The notes under the pieces: model-generated | What the model saw: only the letters and a program-made list of their open reading frames with translations | Told to the model about the DNA's origin: nothing | The model's database searches: none | Position numbers and translations under genes: made by a program | Shown here: positions 1-12,030 of the stretch, one piece after another | Position numbering within the stretch: the stretch's first letter is position 1 | Layout of the letters: each line of letters begins with the position of its first letter | NCBI GenBank assembly: GCA_015179025.1 | Contig: WHUX01000047.1 | Location: 283,263 to 347,262, forward strand | Reading direction: 5' to 3' | Source: Terfezia claveryi | Lineage: Eukaryota; Ascomycota; Pezizomycetes; Pezizales; Pezizaceae | DNA length: 64,000 nt

Positions 1-2090
1 CATGACTCAGTGAAAAGTTTGAATTTCCCCATTGCTCCTCAGTCCAATTTGTTCTTTTAACAGCCCATCCAAGCTGAGGAGCTACATCTGCTGCTATTCA
101 CTTATACCTCTTCAACAACCCACTTCCAATATCTTTAACTTTAAGATATCGACCTACAGTACCCCGTACAAGGGTGGACTTCTACTAGCCCTTCTACTAC
201 TTTTGATGTAAGTCGTTTTTTTTTTTCATTGAGCGTTTTGTTAAATGATCTTGATAATTTTTTAAATCTCCAATGACTTCTTTAATTTTAAGGGCCCGAT
301 CAATGCATGGAGCATTGTCCAGATTTTCACCATTTTCTGCGTACCTACCACTTTTAAAAAAAGTTCGAATTGCCAACTCATTCCGCCCTAGACGACGCCA
401 AATCTCTTTTTTTTTGGATACACCTTCCTCATGCCATCCAACAATTCGCCGCGCACTTAGTTCTCCCTTTCCCTTCAGATAAGTGGTGCCACTTTCTCTT
501 GTATTTGTTTGTGCCGATATTGTTGTGTCCTAATTGAAGCACTCACCCAGCTGGAACATATACGTGGGTAGAGTCTACAATTTGTTACAACGGGGAAGAA
601 TTGGTGGAAGCAGCTACTAGTGTTTCTAATCCAACCTTCAATATACGATAACTCTCCTATCTACAATTCTGGTCAGGCTCTAATTTGGTTGTAAGAGGCA
701 GGATAGGATCATCTAGCCTGCCTTCCAAATCTTATTCCTATTAAACATGTCTTATTCCTATCAAACATGTTTGGAAAAGGATTATACAAAAAGTTTCCTA
801 ACGTTTGCTTTCATTCCCGGTGGTCCATAGGCTGTTAAAAAGAGAATAGCTGAATGTTTTGAAGAAGCATGGAATGAAATTCCCACTAGTTGCTTGCTAG
901 ACTCTCTTACCGGATCTATGCCTCGAACGGTCATTAAAGCTGAGGGATGGTACACCAAATATTAATGAGTTTCTATCTTGTGCATAGACATAGTCAGGCT
1001 ATGTATATCGTGATACATACATATCACTGGCATCCAATCGCTACATAAAAATGGGGTCGCGGATTCTTTTACCCACAAACTATATATATACTCCCATATC
1101 TTCTTCCTACAGGTATCAATGTGCCACGCCTCGTATGTATTCTATCATGATCATCAATACCATGGGGCGTTAATATTCTATTTGCAGAAGGGTCAGTGGA
1201 TATGGATTTAGTGAACGTAAGCCAATTAGTGATTGATGTCATATGTTCCCGACTGTATACGTATAGGCGTAGGGGTCCGGGAAGGCGATGAGGCTCATGG
1301 GAGCAAGCTGACCAGATGGCACGGAAGATGCGGAAGATTAAGGAAGAGCATAAGGAAGTGATGGTGGACCTGGTTGAAACTTTCTTCTCAAATCTTAATC
1401 TCACTTAAGGGCCACGGCGGAGGTCACAGTTGAATGGTACATGAATATTTGCGGTATCCTGTGTTATTTCTTAGGCTCGGGAGGCTGGACCCGCTCCTTC
1501 TTCCGAAAGCATAAGTTGAACCTTTAAAGGGGAGAACTTTGGGACCCTCATGACCTTAGGTCGCTCGCGGGTATAGAATATTGAGAAGTAAGCAAAACTA
1601 ATTCCAGCTCCACAGTTTTACTCTGTACTGAGGCCTTGATCATGGTTGTATGCTATTATATGACTGTAAATTCAAACATACGGTACTTTATTCAGTACTT
1701 GAGTTGATTTCCCTAACACACCTGCAAGTTGTCTCGGCCATTTAACAAATCAATTGGATACTATGTTATATGTAATTACCCTGATGTTGCTGAAGAGCTT
1801 GCCATATTCAACTACCAGGCCCATGGCCATACCTATTTATCGTATCACAAATTTTACAACCTTGCGGGCCATAACTTCGGGTAGTAACTTATCTTGTCAA
1901 TAGGAAGTTGTGACGTTGGTCATCCAGGTCGGATGTTTCCATTGCCGGTGATTTTTTGGCCACAACACATGAATTAATAACTACTTGCGATAACAATTAC
2001 TAGCTCAGAACAAAAGAAAACAACCGAGTCAACCGTTCGGCCTACTATTTTATAGGCTCAAGTAATTACCAAGTTTCCACTCCCTTTCTA
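1..2090. other. Intergenic, no gene recognised
   Basis: No open frame here has recognisable protein motifs or a convincing start and splice context. The one identifiable piece is a dispersed repeat copy near 1455-1577, listed separately. The sequence directly before the gene at 2091 is AT-rich and includes a TATTTTATA-like stretch about 45 bases upstream of the ATG, which could be a core promoter. Confidence 0.5.
1455..1577 (+). repeat. Dispersed repeat, copy 1
   Basis: This segment shares the block CTTAGGCTCGGG..GGCTGGACCCGC, the later AACCTTYAAAGGGGAG block, and a GCGGGTATAGA-like end with 43497-43615 on the same strand. The two copies differ by scattered substitutions and small gaps, so they are old. 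It encodes no protein I recognise. It may be the end of a retroelement or a SINE. Confidence 0.6.
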
Positions 2091-2966
2091 ATGGACTCTC
2101 CATCGTCTAGTGAGCAGGTGCCGGCTCCCCTACAACTTGAACCTGTCATAGCGGATAAATCCATCCTTAAGAAATTGAAACTTCCCCTTCCTAAATACCA
2201 TGTAGATGACCTTACTGGTAAGGATATCGCCCAGCTTCTCCTTTATAATCACCAGCCTTTAAGCAAAATAGCAATTTACACCTATGAATTCCATCTAGCA
2301 CTAAAGATGCTAATAGACAGAGAAACTAACAAAGCCCCAGCTTCAATTGTTGCAATGTTCAAAGCAAGGCGCTCCGGCCTAATCTCGCCCATCGTCAGAC
2401 AATTAAAAATAAAGCATGAGGACTTCACGGGCGTTCTCTCGGGGAAAAGGTTGAAAATCAGGGAAGCTCACCTTCGCTCTCAACTTCAACATGCCCCACA
2501 TGAATTAGACCAGGAACAGTACGCTCAAGCTATTGCCGCCTTGCAAAAAGCGCTTGGGAATCCAGATTCAATTACACCGAGAAATCAGAAACCCTTCAAA
2601 GCTTCATTGGAGAGGGTATTGGCCCGTGAGCGGCGGAGCTCCAGATTTAGTCAGGCAAGACTAGAGACTCCGGGATCATCAACCTTCTCAGACCCCCGAA
2701 AGCGGAGCAATGCAGTAGCTACCGCTGCTAACGAGAGCCCACGTACAGCAAAACGCAGCAAAACAATTGCCAGGAATGCCATGGAGGAGTTGGAGATAGA
2801 GCTTTTTGGGTCTCTTGACACTGATTCATCTGACAAAGGCGAGGATGAGGATGAGGGTGAGCGCGATAATAAACCAATTGTGGAGCCAATCGTGGAACAC
2901 CAACCCCGCCCCTTAATCTGGTTGCCACCCATTACTTACGGAAACATCAGTGCTCTCCTCGACTAA
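2091..2966 (+). CDS. Hypothetical protein, 291 aa, charged C-terminus
   Basis: This is an uninterrupted 291-codon frame from a real ATG, with no introns needed. I do not recognise a family. Residues ~25-150 are mixed helical-looking sequence rich in Leu, Ile and Lys. Residues ~170-235 are basic and Ser/Arg-rich with nuclear-localisation-like clusters (RKRS, AKRSKT). Residues ~240-270 are a run of Asp/Glu, and the tail is Pro-rich. A basic region followed by an acidic stretch is common in nuclear or chromatin proteins and in transposon-associated proteins, but that is only suggestive. The next feature downstream is a small transposon at 3126. The antisense frames over the C-terminus are low-complexity shadows. 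Confidence 0.55.
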   Translation: MDSPSSSEQVPAPLQLEPVIADKSILKKLKLPLPKYHVDDLTGKDIAQLLLYNHQPLSKIAIYTYEFHLALKMLIDRETNKAPASIVAMFKARRSGLISPIVRQLKIKHEDFTGVLSGKRLKIREAHLRSQLQHAPHELDQEQYAQAIAALQKALGNPDSITPRNQKPFKASLERVLARERRSSRFSQARLETPGSSTFSDPRKRSNAVATAANESPRTAKRSKTIARNAMEELEIELFGSLDTDSSDKGEDEDEGERDNKPIVEPIVEHQPRPLIWLPPITYGNISALLD

Positions 2967-3125
2967 TTAAGAAACCGTTGGAAAAAGATATATATTTGAT
3001 TGTAGTCATAGTCGTTGAATTAAATGATGCCTCTCCCATAACATGTTGACCTTCAACTCTGATTTCTGCCTTGAACACAATAACCTCAATTACTGGTATA
3101 TCAATACCACCAGAGAGACCAGATA

Positions 3126-3760
3126 CCGTAGAATTCGTCCGATAAGATAGTAATATTGTTTAAGACAGTAGTCATGAATAGGACGGTGGCACAACTCGGC
3201 TGCAAAAGACATTGTAGGGGTACCGCCAGTAAGACAGTGTGAGGTTGCTAGAAGGTACGGAATACAGCGAAATATACTGCTTCTGAACGCCGGATCCTTA
3301 TTACTCAATGGGCTGGCGAAGCTTGGGAACTACTATCTAATGGACTGAAGGAGTCTATTGTTCGATCGTTCCGGAAATGTGGCATAACCATTGCGCTTGA
3401 TGGCAGCGAGGATTATGATATCAACATCAGAGGATTGGAGGGCTATACTGTTGGCGCTCAGATTTCAGAAAGTGAAGACTCGGATACAAAGCTCAGATTC
3501 TGATGATGAGTACGAGCCTGAGCCCAATTCTGGAGAGGAAGACGCGGTGGGCAATGAGGTTGAAGCATAATGGCTGAGGGATAGCTAGACACATAGCGCT
3601 CGCTAAATAGTATCATACAGTAACCTTATTTAAGACAGTAACTGTGTTCAAGACAGTAACTGTGTTCAAGACAGTAATCGTGAATAGGACGGTGAGGATG
3701 CTACAGGCAAAACCAACGTACTGTGTTTAAGACTGCAGGCTTATCGGACGAATTCTACGG
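3126..3760. mobile_element. Short pogo/Tc1-type element with 21-bp perfect TIRs
   Basis: A perfect 21-bp inverted repeat (CCGTAGAATTCGTCCGAT..) bounds 635 bp and is flanked on both sides by TA, the target duplication of Tc1/mariner/pogo elements. Inside each end is a direct-repeat block containing AAGACAGTA and GAATAGGACGGTG. The interior retains only the C-terminal end of a pogo/Fot-type transposase (3260-3503), so this is an internally deleted, non-autonomous copy. Confidence 0.8.
3260..3503 (+). pseudogene. Remnant of pogo/Fot transposase C-terminus
   Basis: The translation contains the block that follows the DDE domain in fungal pogo/Fot transposases: a W-x-GEAWE segment, then SIVRSFRKCGI, then LDGSED, then an acidic tail with SESEDSD. 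There is no start codon and no catalytic domain. It lies inside the 3126-3760 inverted-repeat element in the sense expected for its gene. Only the family is assigned; the remnant cannot be active. Confidence 0.65.
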
Positions 3761-4956
3761 TATTGCACTAATAGGGGGGTGCTACTTATCATTCATCACA
3801 ACCTTCATGTTAACCTTCTACAATGGTCGAGCAAGCCCTAAAAAGAAGGAATCTCTTACAAACTCCCTTAGCGAAGAAAATAAGATCAAAAGCTTAGAAG
3901 TACTGCAATTTCTACTGCTTCCAAAAAGCCATTATCGAAGTTCTTCCCCTACATGTATCCTACAACTATAAGATAATGAAGAAAGAAGGTTTTATATCCC
4001 TATTCGGCACCTTATAGGGCCAAAACGAACCTCAAGCCCCGAAAGAGGGGTAGATGAGAACCTCTCTAAGGGTTTTATGAGAGCTTCCTCCTCCCCTGCC
4101 AGTGCACCGATCTTGTTTGTCAAAGAAAAAGATGCATCCCTTAGATCAACTCCTCCAGACCAGCTTGGAGTTTCTTATAACTAGAGGCTTCTTATAACGA
4201 GATATATGCACAAAAAAAATAATGAAAGGTCCGTCCACGCAAGGCCTGAAAAACCCCGTGATGCTTGTTTGATGTCGTGTCCTACGAGCCATCCCTTGCA
4301 GCGTCTCAATATCCCGCTTTTCTCGATATAAAGCAGCATCTAGCTGCTCACCTTTTTTTTTTTGCAAATTAAATTAGTGGGGGTTCTGAAGACAAAAGAG
4401 ACGCATGGCTTCAAGGCCTTCAAGAGCAGTTTCATAAGAATAACAGGTATATACATCAGGAATTTCATCCCGGATCAGAATCTGAATTCATGCGAACGGA
4501 GCAGGCTCCATTGGTATCTAAAATACACTGCTCCTCCTTCTCTGCAGAATTCTCAAACATCTTCACATCAATAGAATTTATAAAATCAGGAAGGCTAGCC
4601 CGCAGGAAAAACCAGGATGAGCAACACGAATGCAATTGTAAGTCTCCATGACACTTGTATCACTTAGGTAATAATTGATCTAGTACATGCATTTATAGAT
4701 GAGTAGGATAAGACTTTGTTTCACCAACCGCAACCTCGATATAAGAAACTGTATGTATTGCTTAAGAAATCTGCTAATAGCGAGAGTTTCTTTATTTTCT
4801 ATACAAATTCTGGCTGTTTCTTATATCGGGGGGTTTCTTATAACGAGACTTCACTGTACACCTATGTTCTTATTGTGGATTTACTGTATGTTAATAACGG
4901 GAAATGCGTGTATTGAAGATCTACAGTAGTCTGCCCTGTCTGGCTTACGATCAATG
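3761..4956. other. Intergenic between pogo remnant and HET gene
   Basis: I see no gene. The short frames lack motifs. Bases ~3840-4140 run through AT-rich sequence. Phrases of the form TTCTTATAACGAGA recur near 4165-4200 and 4820-4850, suggesting a degraded repeat. The 3' end of the minus-strand HET-ankyrin gene lies at 4957. Confidence 0.4.
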
Positions 4957-7900
4957 TTATATATTTGCACCTCGTTCCAGCAGCAATAACACCACATGCT
5001 CGTTATCCCAGGCCCGAGATTTAGCTACAGCTAGTGCAGTCCCGTATTCACCCTCAAACTCAAGATTAACATTCGCCCCTATATCCAACAATAGTAGTAC
5101 CACCTCTGCATTGCCCATCAATGCAGCCACAGCCAGTGCAGTCCCATACGTGCCCCCAATAGCATTGATGTCCGCACCTCGATCTAGGAGCAGCATTATC
5201 ATCTCCACGTTTCCCTGGCCCACAGCGACACCCAATGCAGTCCCGTATTCACCCCCAATAATATTGATGCCCGCACCTAGAACCAACAGCAGCGATACGA
5301 TCTCCTCGTTACCGTTCAATATAGCCACACCCAGTGCAGTCCCATACGTGCCCCCAACAGCGTTGATGTCCGCACCTCGATCTAGGAGCAGCATTATCAT
5401 CTCCACGTTTCCCTGCCACACAGCGACACCCAATGCAGTCCCATATTCACCCCCAACAACATTGATATCCGCACCTAGTACCAACAGGAGCGATACTATC
5501 ACCTCGTTGCCCTGCGATGCAGCCACACCCAGTGCTGTCCCATACGTGCCTCCAACAGCGTTGATGTCCGCACCTCGATTCAGGAACAGCAATATCACGT
5601 CCTCGTGACCGTTCCATACAGCGACACCCAGCGCAGTCCCATATTCACCCCCAATAACATTAATGTCCGCACCTCGATCCAGGAGCAGTGATATCATCTT
5701 CACGTGGTTTTTCCATACGGCGACACCCAGTGTAGTCCCGTATTCACCTCCAATAACATTGATGCCCGCACCTTGGGCCAACAGCAGCGATGCCAACTCC
5801 TCATTGCCCTTCAATGCAGCCACGCTCAGCGCAGTCCCATATGTGCCACCAACAGCATCGATATCCGCACCTCGATCCAAGAGCAGCAATATCACATCCG
5901 CGTGACCCTTCCATACAGCGATTCCAAGCGCAGTTCCATATTCACCCCCAATAACATTAATGTCCGCACCTCGATCCAGGAGCAGTGATATTATCTTCAC
6001 GTGGTTATTCCATACAGCGACGCCTAATGCAGTTCCATATTTACCCGAGATACCAAGATTCACTTTCGCACCCCGATCCAGGAGCAGTGATACCACCTCC
6101 ATTTTGCTCCACCGTACCGCAACACCCAGTGCGGTCCCATATGCACCTCCAAAGGTCAGATTGACTGCCGCACCAAGATCCAAAAGTAGTGATACCACCT
6201 CCACTTTTCTGTATCGTACAGCAACACCCAGTGCAGTCCCACATTCACCCCCAAAGATCATATTCACTTCCGCACCTTGATATAGGAGCAGTGAAACCAT
6301 CTTTAGTGTACTCCATCGCACAGCAACACCCAGTGCAGTCCCATATTCACCTCCAAAGCTCAGATTGACTGCCGCACCTCGATCCAAAAGTAGTGATACC
6401 ACCTCCACTTTGCTGCATCGTACAGCAATACCCAGTGCAGTCCCATATTTACCCCCAAACTTCAGATTGGCTTCTGCACCTCGATTCAGGAACAGGGATA
6501 CCATCTCCATGTCGCTCCGCCATGTAGCAATACCCAGAGGAGTCCCATACATACCGCCAACAACATTGATGTCCGCGCCTCGATCCAGCAGGAGTGATAT
6601 AACCGCCACGTTGCCCATCCATGTAGCAAGACTGAGTGCGGTCCTGTAATCATTACCAAGTCTAAGTTCGGTGCAGACACCGTGATCCAGCAGTAGTGAT
6701 ATTAGGTCTAAGTCGCCCTCCTGAACAGCAGCACCTAGGATCCTCCCTTGCGTACCACGGTCATTAATGTCCAGCCCGGAGTTCAGCAACAGGGACATCT
6801 TGATCTCCTGGAGATTGTTCAAATCCACCATCCCGGATACCTCATGACTAGCTCCTACAGAAGGTTCATCGTAAATTAATGAATATATTTCTCGAGCCCC
6901 GTATTTTTCGCTCATCTGCTTTGGTGTTAACTTGTGGATATCTTCTAGAACTCCTTGCCAATTACCGCCAGCTGTAGAATGTGGAAACCAGGATCCCAAT
7001 AGGCTGTCTTGAGCTGCTGCTTGCGAGTCAAACGATCCTAGCGGCACCCACATGCGCGCCCCCCCAATCTTTTGGTATGATACATGATCCCACTCCGAGC
7101 TAGCCACGATCAATGGTTTACAAACTAGGAAATTGATTTCTTGCCCAGCATTGACTGTATGTCCAGCCCGGTTAGAATAGCTGTTCGCAAGGTAAATATA
7201 ATCCCATGGAGTTTTAGGACTATCCGGGATGTTGAGGCAGATCTGGGGAACAAGGTAGTGTTTTTCGACCAGGGAGGGGGTAAAGTTGACTCGAAGATCG
7301 TATTTATCCGGGGCCTTCTGGGTCTCTTGCAGCTCTGCTGGAGTCCATTGGTCTGTTGATACTTGGGTGAAAGTCGAGATCCAACAGGGTAATGCAACCG
7401 GTGCAACCAATGCTGGCCCTCCCCGTGTGAGTAGAGTGTTCCCAAAGTTCATTGAATGACTTTCTGCATAACTATCTCCCCGCTCCGGAATATGTAGTAC
7501 TGCATCCCACGATGGGTATAGCTGACCCTGCCGCTCTACCTGTTGCCAAAGAGCCATAGACAAAGCGAATCTCCATGGGTTTGCGAGCGCATTTATAAGT
7601 CGATACCAGGCTTCTTCCGCAGTTTCGTACGGCTTATATACAGGCAACGCTGGTAGTGCCTTTTCGCTGAAGAAATGAAGGAGGCCAGCTATCTTGTCTA
7701 CTTCGTTAGAGCAAGAGCGTTGACTGATGCGGCCGATCAAGTCCCGGCAGCTTGAGCTATCTTGAATTGTGCTATTGATATCGGGTAGTGCCCTCGCAAT
7801 TGTCAACTAAACACAGGTCTTTAGCATCCGCTGCAATATTCCAGGCCAGGTAATGGGAAACCAACTCTCTCAACCAATGCCTGCTGTAGCGCCCCATCAA

Positions 7901-9134
7901 TCTCACGACTATTCAATACCTCGCCACTGACGCCCATGAGCAATGGCTTAAGCCCCGCTGGGCTTACAACCCATTCCTGTAATGTCCATGCTCGTCGCGT
8001 CCAGTGATTTGAGTCTCTCCAGACTTTCTCATCCCCGCTGCATGGTTTTCCGATCCCATTCAAATAGACATATACTTGGTTAGCCTGTCGATATATACCG
8101 CCAATGGTGGGTACGTCTGTCTTCCACTCAAACAACCTTTTGCGCTCTTGTGCCTTATAATTCTGCTGAGTCAAGCCCGGCACCCAAGTTAACAACCTCC
8201 CTGCATTGTCGTACCAAGCTTGTCGAAGGCACAAGATATCTAGCCAGCAATAGTCAAAGCGATATTGCGTTGGTATAAACCGAGTGGTCTGCTGGATGCG
8301 TTTCCCATGTAAGGAAAGCAGCTCATCTCGAATTGTTTCCAATGTAACCCCAGCGGGCAGAGGGATAGGCCATTGCTGCGCATTTACTGGGGAGATTTTC
8401 ATTTGTAGGTCCGATGCCCAACTGTGGGAAATCGCTACGTAACCCAGGCCAAGGGAGTCACGGAGGCTGTTAGCAAGTGATTGGGGAATAAAGCTAGAAC
8501 TAGTGAGTTGTGTGACCCCACGTGTCCGGCGTGTGTGCCACTCACTCGGGACAACCCGATTAGCCACCACATCCCAGAACCGTCTGGCGTTCCACCTCGC
8601 TAGGCGTATTATTGTTTCCCCGGAACCATCTACGGCTGTCTGTATCTGTGGCTCTTGGTACAGTGCGCCAGGGTTGGAAAAATTCGCCGTCGTAAGGCTA
8701 CGATCACAATTTTGGAGGGTTGGTAGGCCTGCATAATGCACGATGAATGTGCGATGCATATCGTATAAGGTCTCGGGTGGTAACTGAATGAAACTGAATG
8801 CAGTCCGAAACCAGGCGTAGGCAATGCCGAAGTCGTGGGGACCGGAAATGAACTGTGCTAGACCTTCGCCCAAATTTCTCTCTTCCATCAGGAGCTCATA
8901 ACCGGTGAGGGCATTGAGCTTAGTTAGCAGAGTGATTGGCGTATAGTTGATACATGGCTCATTAGCTTGTTCAGGCGTGAGTGTTGGGTTTAAGCACAGC
9001 TGAAGCTCCTGAATTCTCGTTCTAGGACCAATGTCGGCCTTGTTTCTGTTGCCTGACAGTTGATTGCATTTATATGAGCAGACAATTGGCACCAGATCAT
9101 TATCAATCTCAAGGCTGGGATGATTGGCTTGCAT
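4957..9134 (-). CDS. HET-domain protein with 18 ankyrin repeats, 1372 aa
   Basis: Two exons (9134-7866 and 7806-4957) join across a 59-nt intron (7807-7865; GTTGGT donor, GCTAAAG branch-like site, TTTAG acceptor). The join keeps frame and gives 1372 residues without a stop. Residues ~231-391 carry the HET (heterokaryon incompatibility) motifs: YVAISHSW, YCWLDILCLRQ, IGGIYRQANQVYVYLN and WTRRAWTLQEW. Residues ~450-490 have the DKIAGLLHF-type segment that often follows HET. Residues ~774-1372 are 18 ankyrin repeats of 33-34 aa. There is no NACHT/NB-ARC P-loop, so this is HET fused directly to a sensor-like repeat domain. HET domains trigger cell death after non-self recognition, and ankyrin repeats usually provide the recognition surface. 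The gene looks intact among decayed transposons. Confidence 0.88.
4960..6756 (-). repeat. Coding tandem array: 18 near-identical ankyrin units
   Basis: Units of 99-102 bp encode a G-x-YGTALGVAV...LLLDRGADIN pattern. The first seven (gene-proximal, ~6060-6756) are diverged, with NL/MIFG endings. The last ten or so are much more alike and show higher-order periodicity: units starting GEY and GTY alternate, and two successive three-unit blocks (units 8-10 and 11-13) match closely. This indicates recent unequal exchange at the 3' end of the gene. The open frames on the opposite strand are shadows of the repeat. Confidence 0.85.
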
Positions 9135-9769
9135 GGTGGATAGAGGATATGGTTTCTTGTGAGCAGAAGTATGCCGTTGGTTCCACGGGGAAAAGGCGTG
9201 AGTAGCCGCGCAGAAATCTAAATCAGATGTAGTTTGAATAAGTATATAGATATATTACAATCCCCGCGACTACTTAACCTATGCTTATATGCTGTCAGCT
9301 GATGAGGCTGTCAATCGTTCAGATTTGCACTGCATAGCATAGCGTTTACCTAGGCCTTGCATTATGCCTAATTTAAAAGGATCATCTGACGTGGAACCGA
9401 GTGCTGGTGTTTGAGGCTGAATCGTGATACCTACATATGTTATCAGTTTGCGCTGTGTTAAGACACTTGCTCGTATAGCAAGATACATCAAGTTAATGCT
9501 ACTTAGGTTAGCTGATCGGATCCACCTGTACCGTGAGTTATTCGGTAGCGCTATCACATACATAAGTATGCAATGGGACTCGTAGATCCGAGGACACATC
9601 GACAGGGGCCTGTCACCTTGCCTACAGAGGTACCTACACTAACAGTAGTCTGGTTGCAGCAGGGGCTACCCTTGCAAGCCTATTACTGTAGTGAGCAGCC
9701 ACCGTCTAGTGCACACACCACTTGTAGGCCCCCCCTGCAACATAAACACGTGATGTAATCGTCTCGTAA
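9135..9769. other. Upstream region of HET gene, no other gene
   Basis: The 5' flank of the HET-ankyrin gene. No motif-bearing frame is seen. The stretch after ~9220 is AT-rich and holds short frames on both strands without family signal. Confidence 0.4.
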
Positions 9770-9804
9770 GTCTCGAGATGTCTCGTCTCGTGCCCAGGCC
9801 TAAT
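9770..9804 (-). repeat. Terminal-inverted-repeat-like end, hAT-like (copy 1)
   Basis: Read on the minus strand this begins ATTAGGCCTGGGCACGAG and continues for 35 bases. It is the exact reverse complement of 21440-21474. TAGGCCTGGGC resembles hAT terminal repeats. Its orientation means that any attached element lies to the left. I could not find the matching left end. Confidence 0.5.
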
Positions 9805-9949
9805 ATCTAATATACATATACATATACATATACAAGTGCGGAAGCGGCCTTCGGCCGGTCAGCTTGTTGTAGGTGGTATTTCTTGGTTGTGGTGTGGCAT
9901 TCTGGTTAGCTTGGCATTTAGACTATCTTCAACCTTCGACGCAACCTTT

Positions 9950-10345
9950 AAACCGCTACATCTTAAACCGCTACATCTTAAACCGCTACATCACAGTACA
10001 GTACCCCTGTCGCTCTGCTGCCAGTGCCACTGCCTTCGTATCTACTTGCTATACCTCTGGACTGGGTGTTTCTGAGTTGGCTCGAAAGACGCCGGTCTAT
10101 GTTTGTCATAGATATCCCTCTACTACTGCGATACTCCTCTACTACTGCGATACTCCTCTACTACTGCGATACTCGTCTACTACTACTCCTCTACTACTGC
10201 GATACTCCTCTACTACTGCGATACCCCCCAATACTGCGATTGGTACTTCGATACCGTTGTACTACTGTGGTACCCCTCTGCTACTGCTTTACAATACGAT
10301 ACCCTTTACTACTGCGATACCCTTTACCGTCTACTACTGCCATCT
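9950..10345 (+). repeat. Short tandem repeats: 15-bp and CTACTACTGCGATACTCC-type units
   Basis: Three copies of a 15-bp AACCGCTACATCTTA unit lie near 9950-9990. From ~10120 to 10345 a ~19-bp unit CTACTACTGCGATACTCCT recurs with variants (CCC, GTA, TTTACC changes). Reading frames across it are artefacts of the repeat. It lies just before the first exon at 10421. Confidence 0.7.
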
Positions 10346-10420
10346 GCTGCGGTACCAACTGCGTTATCTTGGTACCCTTCTACTGCCAACCGATTTTAAG
10401 TTCCGAATTACATTTTCATT

Positions 10421-12015
10421 ATGTCGGTTAAGGAGGTTCCTGTGTTTCTAATATATTTTCAACATGATATTGAGACACAGGTAAGTTAATTGTGTCCTTG
10501 CTTTTGTGGTTTGAAATAAAATACTAAGTAAAGATAGATATTGAATGTAGCAAAATCTTTGCAAGAGCCTTCTCAGGGGCTTTCTCAGGAGCCTTCTCGC
10601 CAACATGATATGTTTTCAACATTTGAAGATGCTGATACATTCTTGAGAAAGGCGATTGGGAGATTTTTGAAGGCTAATATTGCGCAACATGGATCCTTTC
10701 GAGAGCTAGTTATTCGGGAAGGATTACATGTGAAAGATGGTGTGATACAATCTTTCTTTAAATTACTTTCTCAACTTCGACAAAAACGAAGAACGTTGCG
10801 CCGTAATCTTCTACATCAAACAGGACTTAGCCTAGGATCACAGACTACAAATACTTCAATTCGTGTTATTTATGTATGGAAACTACATGAAACATATCCA
10901 CCAATGGGGTATTGGGTTGCTGAAAGTCCTGAAATTTTTGAGGAATGGGAACAATATTTGAAGACATACAAACTTGCTGATCGGCAACATGCTAGGTAAG
11001 TACTTTCTTCACTTGCTATAATACTGTTATTAACAACTTTAGATTTCCTACTATGTGTCTCAACACTGCAAAACTGCAAGTTGATATTGCAGCAACAGAA
11101 AGTGTTATTATAAGAGATGCTGATAGTAATGATCTCATGGGAGTTGTTATCAGAAACTTCAGTAATGATAGGGGTTTAGTAACATGGGCAACCGAAATTT
11201 TAGATCGCAGTACTGAAATTGCGAAATCTATTCGAGTAAGTGTAATTCCATTTAACTAGTTATTATACTAATTTTCTTTAATATTTTAGCTTGATGATCC
11301 GAGAAAAATTTGTTTGCAAGGCTGGAGTCCTGGTCAACTTAGTAACCCTCGATTCGACTGGGTTAAAAATATGACGAAAGTTCTTGAAAATGATGAACTT
11401 ATGGTCTATCATAATAATATTTCTGGAGTATTTGCAGTTGCTTGAAATCTTGCTTTACGGAAGTATCCTTGTGAAATCATAAATGATTTCGAAACATTTA
11501 TGGCATTAAAAAATCCACCACAAATGCAATATGATACTACTATACTAGGATTTACCATTGTTATTGATGGACAAAAACATACATTTCAACAACAGCCATT
11601 TGCACCTCCTTCAGGTCAATCGGCGAAGAATTACTGTCGATATATTCATAATGAATCTAATGGAACCAAATATATGGTTTTATGGATAACTGACCGCAAA
11701 TGTAGTAAAGAAGAAAGTAGTAGAGGCAATTTCTTCTTTGCTGACTATGGTATCCATGTCCATATGACAGCAGATACTTCAATTGGATGGCAACCGAAAC
11801 AGGCACATGGGACCTCGCTAATGGAAAAAGGATATGAATTTGAGCAAGTCGGTCTTAGTATTGGAATCAGTAAACGATTAGGTACAATTTGGGAAAAGTA
11901 CCAATCAGGATTGCATGAAAATGGTAATATGGTAGATAAAGTATGCAGAGAGTTTGAGGACCCAGAAGAAGAAAATATAAGTATGGAAGTAGAAGAAGGA
12001 GAAATTGCTAAATAA
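10421..12015 (+). pseudogene. Helitron-linked gene of unknown function, 4 exons, one nonsense codon
   Basis: Exons 10421-10480, 10538-10995, 11043-11235 and 11290-12015 join in frame through introns of 57, 47 and 54 nt. All have GTAAGT donors, and a TACTAAG branch site is seen in the first. The product would be ~478 aa from ATG 10421. The single break is an in-frame TGA at 11443-11445. The N-terminal ~50 residues are Gln/Ser-rich with an SQ(G/E)P-type repeat. The middle has short charged helices, and the C-terminus is acidic (EEENISMEVEEGE). I recognise no family. It converges on the Helitron RepHel gene, with only ~15 bp between their stops, and has the same AT-rich composition. Preserved splicing over 1.6 kb shows it was a real gene. 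Helitron cargo or an accessory gene is the best guess. Confidence 0.7.
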
Positions 12016-12030
12016 AAAAACTTTTAAATA

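Noticed and set aside
4904..6650. Long plus-strand open frames rich in Ser, Pro and Thr
   Set aside because: They are antisense shadows of the minus-strand ankyrin repeat array: 99/102-bp periodicity keeps several frames open.
7806..7806. Separate ankyrin-only gene starting at a TTG
   Set aside because: TTG is not a normal nuclear start, and a legal 59-nt intron joins this frame perfectly to the upstream HET exon.
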